A stretch of 64,000 bases of DNA, taken from the NCBI GenBank assembly GCA_031280545.1, contig JAITGP010000042.1, positions 1-64,000 on the forward strand. Reading direction: 5' to 3'. Within the stretch, counting starts at the first letter, position 1, and each line of letters opens with the position of its first letter. Below are positions 1-10,023 of this stretch, in pieces. The position numbers and the translations under genes were made by a program. The notes under the pieces are model-generated. The model was not told the DNA's origin. It did no database searches and saw nothing but the letters and a program-made list of their open reading frames with translations. This DNA comes from Candidatus Peribacteria bacterium (GTDB lineage: Bacteria; Patescibacteria; JAEDAM01; Absconditabacterales; Absconditicoccaceae).

Positions 1-287
1 AGTCTCGCAGGCAAGGTTGTAGCGTTGCTTTCTCCATCAGTTTCTATAAGCTTTGCTGGATCCTCAGGGGTAGTAGTGGGGTCTGATACCTGAGTTTCAG
101 CGTGTTGGTAATCACTTACTGCTTGATTTGCGATTTCTTCTTTCATTTGATCAGGAAGCATTTTTACAAGATAGTGGTAGTCATCCAAGATGAGACCTTT
201 TGGTACGAGATTTCCAAATCCCAGCAGAATGAGGAATGTGATAGCAATCACAATTCGAGAAAGACTTGTTCGAAGGAATGTTTTCAT
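1..287 (-). CDS. N-terminal part of a membrane-anchored or secreted protein (cut by window edge)
   Basis: A minus-strand reading frame starts at the ATG complementary to 285-287 and stays open to the window edge, so only about 95 residues are visible. Residues 1-25 form a positively charged stub followed by a hydrophobic stretch (VIAITFLILLGFG), which is a signal anchor or signal peptide. The rest is hydrophilic, with a Thr/Pro/Asp-rich segment near residues 65-80 that looks like a flexible linker. I do not recognise the family. The minus-strand translation contains no TAA, TAG or TGA. Confidence 0.6.
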   Translation of the reverse strand, partial: MKTFLRTSLSRIVIAITFLILLGFGNLVPKGLILDDYHYLVKMLPDQMKEEIANQAVSDYQHAETQVSDPTTTPEDPAKLIETDGESNATTLPAR

Positions 288-395
288 TTTTGTATGGAGT
301 AAAGGGTAAAAAGTTTACTAGTAGAGATAGTAAGAAAAAAAATAGGAGTTTCAAGAGAATTTGGAAACCATGCATAAATATGCTAGAATTATCTA

Positions 396-423
396 TTGAC
401 TTATATATTTAATTACGTATACT
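396..423 (+). promoter_or_regulatory. Promoter for the 450-1018 phosphoesterase
   Basis: TTGACT at 396-401 and TATACT at 418-423 are separated by 16 nt, 27 nt before the ATG. The 16-nt spacing recurs at most promoters in this window. Confidence 0.6.
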
Positions 424-449
424 AAATTATAAAATAAAAAATAGGTATA

Positions 450-1018
450 ATGGAAAACAGATTCTTTACCGCCGATACGCACTTTGGCTCTGAGAGAGTT
501 TTAGGGTATAATAGGCGACCGTTTAAGGACACGATCGCAATGGATGATGCTCTGGTATCCAATTGGAACCGCGTGGTATCAACGGATGATTTCGTGTACC
601 ATTTGGGCGACTTTGGGAATTATGATAGACTCCCTGAGCTCAATGGAAAGATTATTTTGATCCTCGGCAATTATGAGGAAAGAGAGAGGAAAGAGAGATG
701 AAAGAACTCTGTGAAGATGATTTTACCTTCTATCGGTCCTGCCTCTTGGAAATGGGGTTTTATGAAGTGATCGAAAAAGGGATGTTCATCGGATTAGAAG
801 ATGAAAAGGTCTATCTCACTCATCGCCCCACAGATTGTAAAAGGGAGTATTTCAATCTCTTTGGTCATATTCACAATTTGTGTAAGGTCAAAGAGTTTGG
901 GGTGAACATCGGAACAGACAACTATCATTACTGTCCGATCCCCGTTGAAGAAGTACTTTTCTTCAAAAATGCTATCAAGGACGTCTATGATGAAGATGTC
1001 TTTATCCGAGAAATTTAA
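450..1018 (+). pseudogene. Calcineurin-like metallophosphoesterase, frame broken at about 680-698
   Basis: Two frames together make one small metallo-phosphoesterase of about 185 aa. The first (from the ATG at 450) has the metal motifs FTADTHFG and HLGDFG and a degenerate GNYE in place of GNHD. The second (read from about 698) has LTHRP and FGHIHN. The frames meet in a purine repeat (GAGAGAGGAAAGAGAG, about 682-697), where a slip of one base would join them. With TGA = Gly the first frame does not stop at 699-701 but runs on to a TAG in unrelated sequence, so the apparent ATGA start-stop overlap is not genuine coupling. The break may be a real mutation, programmed slippage or an assembly error. 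The family hydrolyses phosphomono- or diesters; the substrate is unknown. Confidence 0.65.
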
Positions 1019-1040
1019 CGGAGTTTATCTCCGTTTTTTT
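1018..1040 (+). terminator. Intrinsic terminator after the phosphoesterase
   Basis: ACGGAG and CTCCGT form a 6-bp stem around a TTTAT loop, followed by seven T. It sits directly on the TAA of the upstream gene and before the convergent nth stop. Confidence 0.75.
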
Positions 1041-1725
1041 ATTCTCTGTTTTTGTAAAATTCACAGAGTTTTTTTAACGCACATTCTTCACAGCGAGGCT
1101 TTACCGCCTTGCAATAATATCTCCCAAAGAGGATAAATGCGTGATGGGCGATCAGCTTAAATTTTTCTGGGATTTGAGAAGGGAGTAATTTGGAGGTTTC
1201 TGCTGGGGTGGTGGTGTGAACAATGCCGAGCCTATTGGTGACGCGATGCACGTGGGTATCTACTGCGATGACAGGTTTTTTGTAGAGGACGTACTGGATA
1301 ACTTTCGCTGTTTTCTCTCAGACTCCAGGCAGTTTGATGAGTTCAGATTCTTCGGAGGGGATAGTGTAGCCCCCCCCTTGTCCTTCGGACATTCCCCCTC
1401 CTAAGGGGGAAAGCTTTCACTGTTCAGTGAGCATTTGTGCGGTTTGGAAAATGTGTTTTGCTTTGGCTTTGTAGTAGTTTACGGAGCTGATGGATTTTTC
1501 AAATTTCTCTGGGCCCATGGCGAGCACGTCGGAAGGAGTTTTAATAGTTTTAAAAAGCTGATCCGTCACTTTATTGACCTGTTTATCGGTGGTTTGGGCG
1601 GACATCATCACGGCTACGAGGAGCTGGAAAGAGGTTTCGTAATTGAGTTCAGTATCGAGTTTCGGGAAGAGAGAGGAAATGTAGGTGAAGAGGGTTGTAT
1701 AGTTCTTGGTGGTTCGTTTAGTCAT
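1039..1725 (-). CDS. nth: Endonuclease III (DNA glycosylase / AP lyase)
   Basis: This base-excision repair enzyme removes oxidised pyrimidines and nicks AP sites. The N-terminal half contains VAVMMSAQTTDKQVN. Then follow the helix-hairpin-helix LPGVGEKTA with the catalytic Lys, VDTHVHRVTNRLG with the catalytic Asp, and a C-terminal 4Fe-4S loop with the classical C-x6-C-x2-C-x5-C spacing (CKAVKPRC, EEC, ALKKLC). Two in-frame TGA are read as Gly; the one at 1318-1320 is the second glycine of the LPGVG hairpin, which is essentially invariant. About 14 extra residues between the helix before the hairpin and the hairpin itself are encoded by a GC-rich palindromic insertion (about 1373-1415), described separately. 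About 228 aa, slightly longer than usual because of that insert. Confidence 0.95.
1373..1415 (-). repeat. Palindromic GC-rich element inserted in frame in nth
   Basis: The segment has two nested inverted repeats, TCCCCC/GGGGGA (1393-1398 with 1405-1410) and GTCC/GGAC (1380-1383 with 1387-1390), and a run of seven C at 1371-1377. It is much richer in GC than its surroundings. It encodes an in-frame peptide of the SPLGGGMSEGQGG type that endonuclease III homologues lack. It resembles the palindromic elements that insert into ORFs in Rickettsia. The exact borders are inferred. Confidence 0.6.
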
Positions 1726-1880
1726 AAGATTATAGAAAATTCATAAAAGATTTCCCGATGAACTAAGATGCTGTTCGTTTCACGAGACGAAATCGCTATC
1801 AGAAGATTAGCCGAAGATTATTGATCTTGGACAGTATAAAAAAATTGAGAAGAAAAACAATCTATTGTATTGATTTTAGC

Positions 1881-1909
1881 TTGATTTATTGTTGCTGATT
1901 GTCTATAGT
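1881..1909 (+). promoter_or_regulatory. Promoter for the 1956 small zinc-ribbon-like protein
   Basis: TTGATT (1881-1886) and TATAGT (1904-1909) are 17 nt apart, 46 nt before the ATG. Confidence 0.5.
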
Positions 1910-1955
1910 GGTAAAGAAATACAATACTAACATAAACATAATAAAAGAAAAAGCT

Positions 1956-2219
1956 ATGGCAAAAAAAAGAAAAAGTAGAGTCCTCACTCCTGAGGAATTA
2001 AAAGAAATTGACGACCTCCGTCTAACACTTGCATCGATAGAGACTAGTCGCAAAATAGAAGTTGAGATGATTAATCAGAAATTTTCAAAAAAGCGACAAA
2101 AAGCGGAAGAGCGACTGCAAGAGCTGAGAGACCTTTGTCCTCACCATCGCAGAACGTATGGTCCTGGACATGACTGGGACTGCCCTGTTTGTGGAGCATT
2201 TAGAAGAGATCTTATCTAA
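1956..2219 (+). CDS. Small basic coiled protein with a C-terminal zinc-knuckle-like motif
   Basis: An 87-aa protein with its own promoter and terminator. The N-terminus is Lys/Arg-rich (MAKKRKSR). The middle, about residues 14-65, is a charged helix predicted to be coiled. The C-terminus has paired Cys/His residues (CPHH and, 15 residues on, CPVCG), compatible with one zinc site. I chose the ATG at 1956 over an upstream in-frame ATG at 1899, because 1899 lies inside the promoter region. The family is not recognised; a nucleic-acid-binding role is only a guess. Confidence 0.65.
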   Translation: MAKKRKSRVLTPEELKEIDDLRLTLASIETSRKIEVEMINQKFSKKRQKAEERLQELRDLCPHHRRTYGPGHDWDCPVCGAFRRDLI

Positions 2220-2229
2220 AAGAAAAAAG

Positions 2230-2258
2230 GTGTTTGATTATATTCAGACACTTTTTTT
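2230..2258 (+). terminator. Intrinsic terminator
   Basis: GTGTTTGA and TCAGACAC form an 8-bp stem (one G-U pair) around TTATAT, followed by seven T. It lies 10 nt after the TAA of the small zinc-ribbon-like gene. Confidence 0.75.
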
Positions 2259-2272
2259 ATTATCCCAATTTT

Positions 2273-3022
2273 CTACTCCAAAACTACCAAACTCACCATC
2301 ACTCCGATTCCACATAGAAAAAGAAAAATCTGCAAGAGAGAATGTTTGAGCTGAGTCTGTTTGTGCATTTCAGGAATAAGGTCTGATCCAGCGATATAAA
2401 TGAAAAGTCCTGTTGCAATAGGGGTTAGCAAAGCTGAAATATTTTCCAAAGAATTATTCAAAACATAGGCGATAGCCAATCCAATAAATGCCGTCAACGC
2501 TGTCAGGAAATTGAGCAAGAGTGCTTTCTTTTTACTAAATCCTCCATGAATCAGTACTCCAAAATCTCCGATTTCCTGAGGGATTTCGTGAAGAATGACG
2601 GCAATGGTAGTTGCGATTCAGATTTCTGTCCCGCCTAGAAATGCGATTCCGATGATGATTCCATCCATGAGGTTGTGCACCATATCACCGATGAGGTTCA
2701 TCCGAGCAAAAGGATGTTGGTGATGTTCAGTAATTGGCAAGTGGCAGTGATTTCGGTGGATAACTTTTTCGGTGATGAGTCCAATCAAGATTCCGCCAAG
2801 AATTGCCAGCCCTGTAGAAGTATGAAATCCGTATTCTTCAACTGTTTCTGGCAGGAGATGAAGAAACGCATCACCCATCAAAGTCCCTGCAGAAAAAGCT
2901 ATGAAATATATCAGAATTTTTTTGAGTTTTTCGGTTTTGAGTCCGAGAGTAAGGATCCCTATTAGAGAAATAAGGCTGGTTATGAATACGGCAAGTATGG
3001 CGTATCAAAGATTAGTGGGCAT
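2273..3022 (-). CDS. ZIP family divalent metal transporter
   Basis: This is an inner-membrane carrier importing zinc or other divalent metals (249 aa). It has about eight hydrophobic segments. The metal site of ZIP transporters is visible in the two signature helices: MVHNLMDGIIIGIAF and HEIPQEIGDFG. Between them lies a His-rich cytoplasmic loop (HRNHCHLPITEHHQHP). In-frame TGA are read as Gly after GGTEI and after PTNL; only this gives a complete transporter. The start ATG complements 3020-3022. It ends convergently with the small gene at 1956-2219. Confidence 0.92.
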
Positions 3023-3078
3023 TTTAGGAAGATTTTGGAAAGGATAAAAAGATTTGTAGGAAACGGCAAGCGTTGTCT

Positions 3079-3354
3079 CTATGGCACACAATGACGACAA
3101 TATTGTTGATGTTGTTTTTTCCACTTGATCAACGTCCTAGAAGAGATACCGAACTGTTGGATGAGGGTTTTTGCCTTTTGGTGTTGATGACAGTAGAGTT
3201 CGGTAATTTCCGTAATGAAAGAGGGGCTATAGGTCCCCCTAATCCCTTGGGGAGTGAAGGTGGAAGTGCAGGCATGACAGAGATATCTTTGAGCGTGATT
3301 TCTGCCTTGTCCGTATTTTATCGTGTTGGGGCTATTACATTTTTTACAAATCAT
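3079..3354 (-). CDS. IS1 InsA-like zinc-ribbon / helix-turn-helix protein
   Basis: A 91-aa protein, the same length as InsA of IS1. The N-terminus has two Cys pairs (CKKC and CHAC) of a zinc ribbon in the QRYLCHACTSTF context typical of IS1-type transposases. The C-terminal half reads as a helix-turn-helix (LIQQFGISSRTLIKWKK). No InsB catalytic partner follows and I see no terminal inverted repeats. It is therefore either an orphan DNA-binding protein or an insertion-sequence remnant. It is divergent from dnaE, whose expected N-terminal domain is missing immediately next door. Confidence 0.7.
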   Translation of the reverse strand: MICKKCNSPNTIKYGQGRNHAQRYLCHACTSTFTPQGIRGTYSPSFITEITELYCHQHQKAKTLIQQFGISSRTLIKWKKQHQQYCRHCVP

Positions 3355-3528
3355 CAGGATTCTTTTCTGAGATAAAATTTTACTTGTGTTGTTTTACTTG
3401 TGTTGGTATATGAAAATAACCTTAAAATGCAAATGATTTTTCATTTTCTCTAAGACGAAAATATCTTGTAATTTAGCAACAGATATCTACACTTAGAAGG
3501 AAGGAATATTCAACTTTACTACAGCATA

Positions 3529-6500
3529 ATGAAATTAATGTCCGAAGCACTTACTCTCCCCCGTGATGAATTTGAACTCCGCTATATGTCTTTTTTGTGA
3601 ATGAGCAAAAGATTTAGGCTGGGTTGGAATGAAGAAATGCTGGTCAATTTAGTAAAAATCACGAATAAAGGACAGCTGGAAAAGAAATTACAAGATACCT
3701 CCCCTGATGATTTGAAACAGTTTACTCAGCAGACCTACTCCTCTTTTAAAAAGCAATTTTTTGCGGAACATAGAGATGAATTTCCTGGGAAAGATCCACG
3801 TTTTTCGCTCTCTCATTATGTGGAACGTCTAGAATACGAGCTGAAAGTGATCAAAGAAATGGGATTCAATTCCTACTTTTTGATTGTATCGGATTATGTA
3901 CGTTGGGCAAAGCTCAACGAGATTTCTGTGGGACCAGGAAGATGATCTGGAGCAGGATCAGTTTTGGCGTGGTTTATAGAAATTACGGATGTAGATCCTC
4001 TGCCTTTTGATTTGCTTTTTGAGAGATTTTTGAATCCTGCGAGAATCTCGATGCCCGATTTCGATATCGATTTTGAGGATACACTGAGGGGAAAAGTGAT
4101 TGAATATGTGACGGAAAAATATGGATCAGATAAGGTATGTTCTATCTGAACGTTTATGAAAATGGCGAGTAAAGCGGCGTTTAAAGATGCCGCAAGAACG
4201 CTCGGGCTCCCTTTTGAAAAATCCAACTATGTATCCAATCTCCTACCAGAGAAGATGGGACTTTTGGATATTGTGAAAGCTACTCCTGAGAATGAGAATG
4301 AAGAGCTAAAAAATCTGTATGAAACCGACGATAAAGTGAAAAATGCTATTGAATACGGAGATGCATTGACAGGAAATATGAGACAGCTCTGAGTACATGC
4401 TTGTGGAATTATTATTGCTCCAGAACAGGTTATTCAATATACTCCTACGCAGTACAATAAAGAAAATGATCACACGATTGTTTCTCAGTATGATGGACCG
4501 ACTTTGGAATATATTGGATTGCTCAAAATGGATTTCTTGGGACTCCGTAATCTTTCTATCATCAAGAACTGTATCAAAATTATTAAAGCCAGATTTATCA
4601 AAGATGGAAAGGCTCTTCCAGAAATGTTTCAGCATTTTCTTGATACCATGAGTTTTGATCCGCCTTTGGATGATGCGTATGCGTATGATAAGGTATTTAA
4701 AGAGGGAGATACTACGGGGATTTTCCAGTTTGAATCCGCGGGAATGAGAAGATTTTTGATTCAATTGGAGCCAACGAGGATCGATAACATTGTGGCGATG
4801 GCTGCTCTCTATCGTCCTGGACCGATGGAATTTATTCCTTCTTATATTGAGAGAAGACATGAGAGAGAGGAGATTGAGTATTTGTATCCAGATTTGAGAG
4901 AAGAACTTACGAAAAAATATGGTGCAGAAGTAGCAGAAGAGGAAAGAAGAAAGCTGATAGAAGATTTGAGTCCGATTATGAAAGATACTTACGGAATTGC
5001 TGTGTATCAGGAGCAGTTGATGTTTTTGGTGCAGTCAATGGCGGGATTTTCTCTCGGTGAGGCGGATCTCCTCCGTCGTGGAATTGGGAAAAAGAAAAGG
5101 GAAATCATTGAAGAAATGAAGAAAAAATTCATCGAAAGAGGAGCAGATTTTAGACAATACAAACCTGAAACTACCACTCAGATTTATGAAAAAATGATTG
5201 AGCCTGCTGCTCAGTACTCATTTAATAAATCCCATGCGGTGTGTTATGCAGTAATTGCCTATCAGACTGCCTATTTGAAAGCGTACTATCCACTGGAATT
5301 TTATGCTGCACTAATCAGATCCGTGGAGGAAGACACCGATACACAGAGCTTTTACATTTCTGAGATTCAGCAACATGGAATTGCGGTCTTGGCCCCTGAT
5401 GTAAATGAGTCCTTTAATCACGTGGCAGCTATTGATGATTTTGTGAGGATTGGATTTATGTCGATCAAGGGAGTAGGATTCGAAACAGGAGAATTTATCC
5501 AACAAGAAAGACAAAAAAACTGACGCTTCGATACGCTTGAGAACTTTTGTAAAAGATGTGCTCCCGTATTAAATAAAAAATCTCTGGAAGGGTTAGTGAA
5601 GGCGGGAGCTTTGGACCAATTTAAAGATCGTAAAGTCTTGTGGGACAATGTAGAGCTCCTCATGGACTGGATTAAAACCTCAGCAAATGCTGATCAAGGT
5701 CTCTTTGGCGGAATGGAAACTTTTATCAGTTTGAAGCAAACCACTCCCTCGACTTTGATGGAAAGGTTAATGATGGAGCAGGAGGTATTTAAAGCATTCA
5801 TTTCTGGGAATCCCCTTGATGGACTCTATAAATATATCAAGAAATTCAGCTTTTTATCCCAAGTTATCGCTGTAAGTGAGTATCCACATTTTGAGATTAT
5901 TGGCTACATCTCCGAGATCAAAAGAGCCAAGAAAAAAGGGGTCTTTGTGAAAATAGCAGATATTACCGCCGATTTTGAGATATTTTTGCAAGATACCTGT
6001 GGATTACAACAGTTTGATTTGCTCATTGTCACGGGGGCGAAAAAGTGTCGAGAGAAAAAAGAGAATGGGAAAGTAGTTGGAAAGAATAGCAAAATCAATA
6101 TTTATAAAATCATTAAAACTTCCCACGACATGCTCAAAACCCTAGCAGGAAGTTCTTATGATCCTAGTCAAACGGTAGTGGAAGTAAAAAAGCTGAGATA
6201 TGGTGAGGATAAACTTATTAAACAGCAGGAGCTCACTCCGATTGATGTATCGAAGACTACTCCTCTCTCTGTGGAAGTTCAGGGGAATGAGGATGGACAT
6301 TTGATTAGTGAAAGTGAAGAAATCGTAGCAGACACTCAAATCTTGGAGCAAGAAATTGAGGCGGGAAATGGATTTGAAGATATAGAAACAGGAGACGTGA
6401 CGGCGGAAGATTTGGAAGAGATGATTTCCAATGGTGATGAAACACTGATCGATGAGGAAGAGAAGAAAAGCGTGGATTGTGTCAGTAAAGATACTGATGA

Positions 6501-6801
6501 GGAATCGGATATTGAAGAGGAAACTCGCGAAGGAGATAGTCACGAAGGAGAGGGAGAAGATGGGATAGAGACCTCAGACAATCCTCTCTTGGACCATGCG
6601 AAAGACCTTCTCAATGAAATCATTGATGTTAACCGTCCAATCAGGATTGAGAGCTCTCAGCTTAAGACGATTGCAGAAGTACAGGAAGTGGTACAACTTA
6701 TTAAGAATAATCCTGGAACTAGAACTGCAATTATCCTTGGGAAAGAGGTGCAAATTTCAGAATATGCAATAGAGGTACTGAAAAAATATGTGGAACTCTA
6801 A
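3529..6801 (+). CDS. dnaE: DNA polymerase III alpha subunit lacking the N-terminal PHP domain
   Basis: The replicative polymerase catalytic subunit, 1090 aa. Visible in order: the palm with GPGRGSGAGS (about residues 136-145, one Gly from TGA at 3943-3945) and the catalytic aspartates in PDFDIDF (about 176-182); MDFLGLRN (about 334), carrying the third catalytic Asp; [44 protein letters not shown]; a tandem HhH/C-terminal region ([10 protein letters not shown]); an OB-fold ([11 protein letters not shown], about 787 onward); a 100-residue acidic linker (about 918-1020); and a small C-terminal domain. Five in-frame TGA are read as Gly. Bacterial DnaE normally begins with a PHP domain of about 270 residues. 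Here the upstream frame closes at 3469-3471 and the protein starts just before the palm. The start is taken as the ATG at 3529; 3538 is possible. Confidence 0.95.
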
Positions 6802-6827
6802 ATTTTTACTCACTATCTTAGGTATTA

Positions 6828-7520
6828 ATGAAAATCATAGGATTAATCGGTGGAATGAGTCGAGAATCAACGGTGGAATATTACCGTATTATCAATGAAA
6901 TGGTCAAAGAAAAACTCGGGAATCTGCATTCAGCGAAATGCCTAATGTATTCGGTAGATTTTGAAGAAATCGAGACTCTACAGCACCAAAACAAATGGGA
7001 AGAACTCACGGAGATGATGATTGATGCAGGAGAAAGACTCCAACAAGGAGGAGCAGATTTTTTGGTGATTTGTACTAATACGATGCATAAAATGGCAGAC
7101 GAAGTGGCTCAAAGTACCCATCTTCCCCTGCTCCATATCGCAGATGCTACTGCTGAGAAGATTATTGAGCAAGGGTATAAAAAAGTCTGACTCCTTGGCA
7201 CCAAATTCACCATGGAACAGGATTTTTATAAAGGAAGGCTGATCGAAAACTATGGATTGGGAATAATCACTCCTGATGAAAAAGAGAGAGCTTTGGTGCA
7301 CAAGGTCATTTATGACGAGCTCTGCAAAGGGATCCTCAGTCCAGAAAGTAAAAAAGATTATCTTCGCATTATCGCTAGGCTTGTAGAAAAGGGAGCAGAA
7401 GCGGTAATTTTGTGATGCACGGAGATTCCTCTTTTGATCCAGCAATCGGATGTGGAGATTCCGTTATTTGATACCACAAAAATTCATGCAGAACGTGCAG
7501 TGGAAGAAGCTTTGAAATAA
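6828..7520 (+). CDS. Aspartate/glutamate racemase family protein
   Basis: A cofactor-independent amino-acid racemase of the Asp/Glu/hydantoin superfamily, 230 aa. It interconverts L- and D-amino acids and may supply D-amino acids for the cell wall. The N-terminal IGLIGGMSRESTVEYY and the first catalytic Cys in VICTNTMHK are visible. The second catalytic Cys lies in LGCTEIPLL, where the glycine is TGA (7413-7415). A second TGA restores the VGLLGTKFTM strand. It follows dnaE by 26 nt on the same strand and is probably cotranscribed. Confidence 0.9.
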
Positions 7521-7547
7521 TCAGATTTTATTTTACTAAGAGATACC

Positions 7548-8522
7548 ATGATCACGGAAGTTATCAGAAAACAGTTTGAACAAGCACAAACATTTGCCCT
7601 TTTTGGGCATCAAAACATTGATGGAGATGCTCTTGGGTCCCTGTATGGACTCGGACTCCAACTGGAAAAATTGGGAAAAACTGTGTTTTATTTCACCACC
7701 GATGAACCAAGTCCACTTTTTTCTTTTTTGGATATAAGCACCTTACAGCATAGCTTTGATTATGGGAACTATGATTTTCTCGTTTTTTTGGATTTTACTG
7801 AATACAGCAGAATCTCGAAGTTCACCAAAGGGAACGAGGAGTATTTTGATCAGCAGAAAAAAATTATCATTGATCATCATCTGTTTGATCAGGATTTGCC
7901 TAATGCTACTATCTATAGAGATGACACTGCTATCGCAACCTGCGAACTCGTTTATGAACTCACTACCCAGTGGTGGGAGCAAGCTCAACTTTTTGATCAG
8001 AGGATTGCTACATTTCTCTATATGGGGATGATCAGTGATAGCGGAAACTTTCGTCATGATGAAAAACATCAGACCTTGAGACTAATGGAAGATGCGTTGG
8101 GAGTCATCAAACATGGAGCTGATAAGCAAGCCGTTATTAATAATCTCTTCCGTAATAAGAGCTATGAAGATTTGCAATTTATGCAAAAAATATTAGGCAG
8201 AATGCTGAGAGATGGAGATATTTTTTATTCCCGATACGGACAAGAGGAATTAGCTGAATATGGATTACACCGTGACAGTGCTGACTACGCTTTATATTTG
8301 ATGGTAGATGTGAAAGAGGCTGAGCTCATTTTGCTTGGGAAAGAAACAGAAGAAGGAATCAGATTTTCTCTGAGAGGGAAAGGGAAATATAACTGTCGCG
8401 AAATCGCTGGAAAATTTGGTGGTGGAGGACATTTCAATGCTTCCTGATGCACGATTCCATTTTCTGGGGATTTAGAACGTGATGTGAAGGATTTTGTAGC
8501 TGAGGTAAAAAAGCTCAGATAA
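7548..8522 (+). CDS. nrnA: DHH/DHHA1 phosphoesterase, NrnA-like
   Basis: 324 aa. This family degrades short oligoribonucleotides and 3'-phosphoadenosine phosphate, or cyclic dinucleotides, using two manganese ions. Motifs in order: HQNIDGDALGS, VFLDF, the DHH triad in IIIDHHLFD (about residue 107), MISDSGNF, and the DHHA1 substrate loop GGGGHFNASG near the C-terminus, whose last glycine is TGA (8445-8447). It lies 27 nt after the racemase in the same direction. The exact substrate cannot be read from the sequence. Confidence 0.88.
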
Positions 8523-8538
8523 ATAATTTCATATTTAC

Positions 8539-8561
8539 TTAAGGTAAATACCTAGTATCTT
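8539..8561 (+). promoter_or_regulatory. AGGTA-N2-TACCT inverted repeat before the sensor kinase
   Basis: AGGTAAATACCT at 8542-8553 is a near-perfect inverted repeat in TTAAGGTAAATACCTAG, just before the TATCTT hexamer at 8556-8561. A spaced version occurs upstream of the MacA gene (16209-16233). Confidence 0.45.
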
Positions 8562-8567
8562 AATATC

Positions 8568-9959
8568 ATGCAATTCAAAACTTCTACAAAAATCTCTCTG
8601 AAATTCACGTTCTTTACGACCATTGTGTTGTTGATTTTTTCTGTATTGATCCTTTCCTTATTCTTTCAAACACGATATTCCAAACAGGAAGACAGGCTTT
8701 TGATGAATGGAGAGTATGTTCCCCCCTTCCTTTTGGAGTTTATGCACACTTCTTCCATTTGAATAGTCAGACAAGAGGTCAGAACTAATAATCCTATGGC
8801 ACTGATCCTCAATCCTTCCGAAGAAAGAAGAAGGAATACTTCTCATCAGAATCAGGATATTCTTTTCGTAGAGGAAACGGATGGCTCTGAGAGAATCCAT
8901 AATTCTGATTTTCAATCAATTCCTCTCTCAGAATTTTCTGAAGGGAATAACTATTTTACCTTAAAAGTTCTCCAGTTTTTTGGCAGAGGGAAAATTTCTA
9001 TTTTTTATAAGGAAGGAGAATATTTTGTGTATAGAATAGAGGGGGATCAAGTGAAGTTTATAGATGTCACAGAATTTGTCTATGTTCAGACAGAGTTAAT
9101 CCAGCTTTTACTTTTCTGGGATTGTCTTTTCATCGTGTTAGTATATCTGATTTCTCTCTATTTTGTGAAATCTTCTCTCAAAAATCTTAAAAAGCTGATG
9201 CAGTATGCACAACACTTAGACCTTGATCGCCTTTGTGTACCTTTGAAAATCAAAGGGCATAAATATGATGAAATTAAAGTAATTTCTGATGCTTTCAATG
9301 CGTCTCTGGAGAGAATTCATACCCAAATTGTAGCACTCAAAGATTTTATTGCGAATGCTTCTCATGAGCTGAAAACGCCATTGATGATGATTAGTACGGA
9401 GATTGATATTGCGTTGAAAAAAAAGGACTATGAAGAGAGGCTCGTGAATATCAAGGACCATGTGAAAAGACTTTCAGAATTATTAGATACCTTATCTCTA
9501 ATTACTCGTTTGGAAAGTGCAAACACTTTTGAGAGAGAAGATCTTTCTGTGCTCACTTCTGTGGAAGAAGTAGTGAAACAAGTGGAGAAAAAATACCCTA
9601 AAAAGCAGGTTGATATTGAGGTAGAAAAAGACCTCATAGTGAAGGCTCACTCGGGATTATTGGAAATTGTAATAAAAAATCTGATTGAAAATGCTTGTAA
9701 GTATGCTGGCGATAAAGCGAAGATTAGGGTATTCGGAACAGATCGTTCCTTATCGGTGATTGATGATGGGATTGGAATTCCTTCAGAGCATTTGGGAAAG
9801 ATCTTTGAGAGATTTTGGCAATTGGAGAAGACGGAACAGGAAGGACATAGTTTCGGATTGGGGCTGTATTTGGTGAAGAAGATTGTGCAGTTGCACGGGT
9901 GGAAGATTCGCGTGGAAAGTGAAGTGGGGAAGGGAAGTAAGTTTGTGATTGAACGATAG
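8568..9959 (+). CDS. Membrane sensor histidine kinase
   Basis: A two-component sensor of 463 aa. A first transmembrane helix (about residues 13-33) and a second (about 175-200) flank an extracytoplasmic sensor region. Then come a HAMP-like linker, the dimerisation helix with the phosphorylated His266 in NASHELKTPLMM, and the ATPase domain with IKNLIENACKYAG (N box), VIDDGIGIP (G1) and FGLGLYLVKKIVQLHG (G2). An in-frame TGA just after SSI (8760-8762) is read as Gly. No response regulator is adjacent; the only regulator in the window is at 15498-16163. The two share a similar inverted repeat at their target promoters. Confidence 0.92.
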
Positions 9960-9972
9960 GTGTAATGGTATC

Positions 9973-9992
9973 AAAAAGACCCCAATGGGGTC
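9973..9992 (-). terminator. Intrinsic terminator for the 858-aa gene
   Basis: GACCCC-ATT-GGGGTC read on the minus strand, followed by five T (9973-9977 complement). It lies 32 nt beyond the stop of the minus-strand gene. Confidence 0.7.
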
Positions 9993-10023
9993 AAAGCAAC
10001 AGCATAGGAGATTCTTATGAATG

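Noticed and set aside
450..1018. An operon of two small proteins with an ATGA overlap
   Set aside because: Each half carries only part of one phosphoesterase, and TGA is not a stop in this genome, so the overlap is a frame break.
3073..3375. A plus-strand ORF of 100 aa opposite the InsA-like gene
   Set aside because: The minus strand carries a recognisable zinc ribbon and HTH. The plus frame has no motif and no promoter.
3022..3400. A complete IS1-type insertion sequence
   Set aside because: No InsB frame and no terminal inverted repeats were seen around the InsA-like gene.
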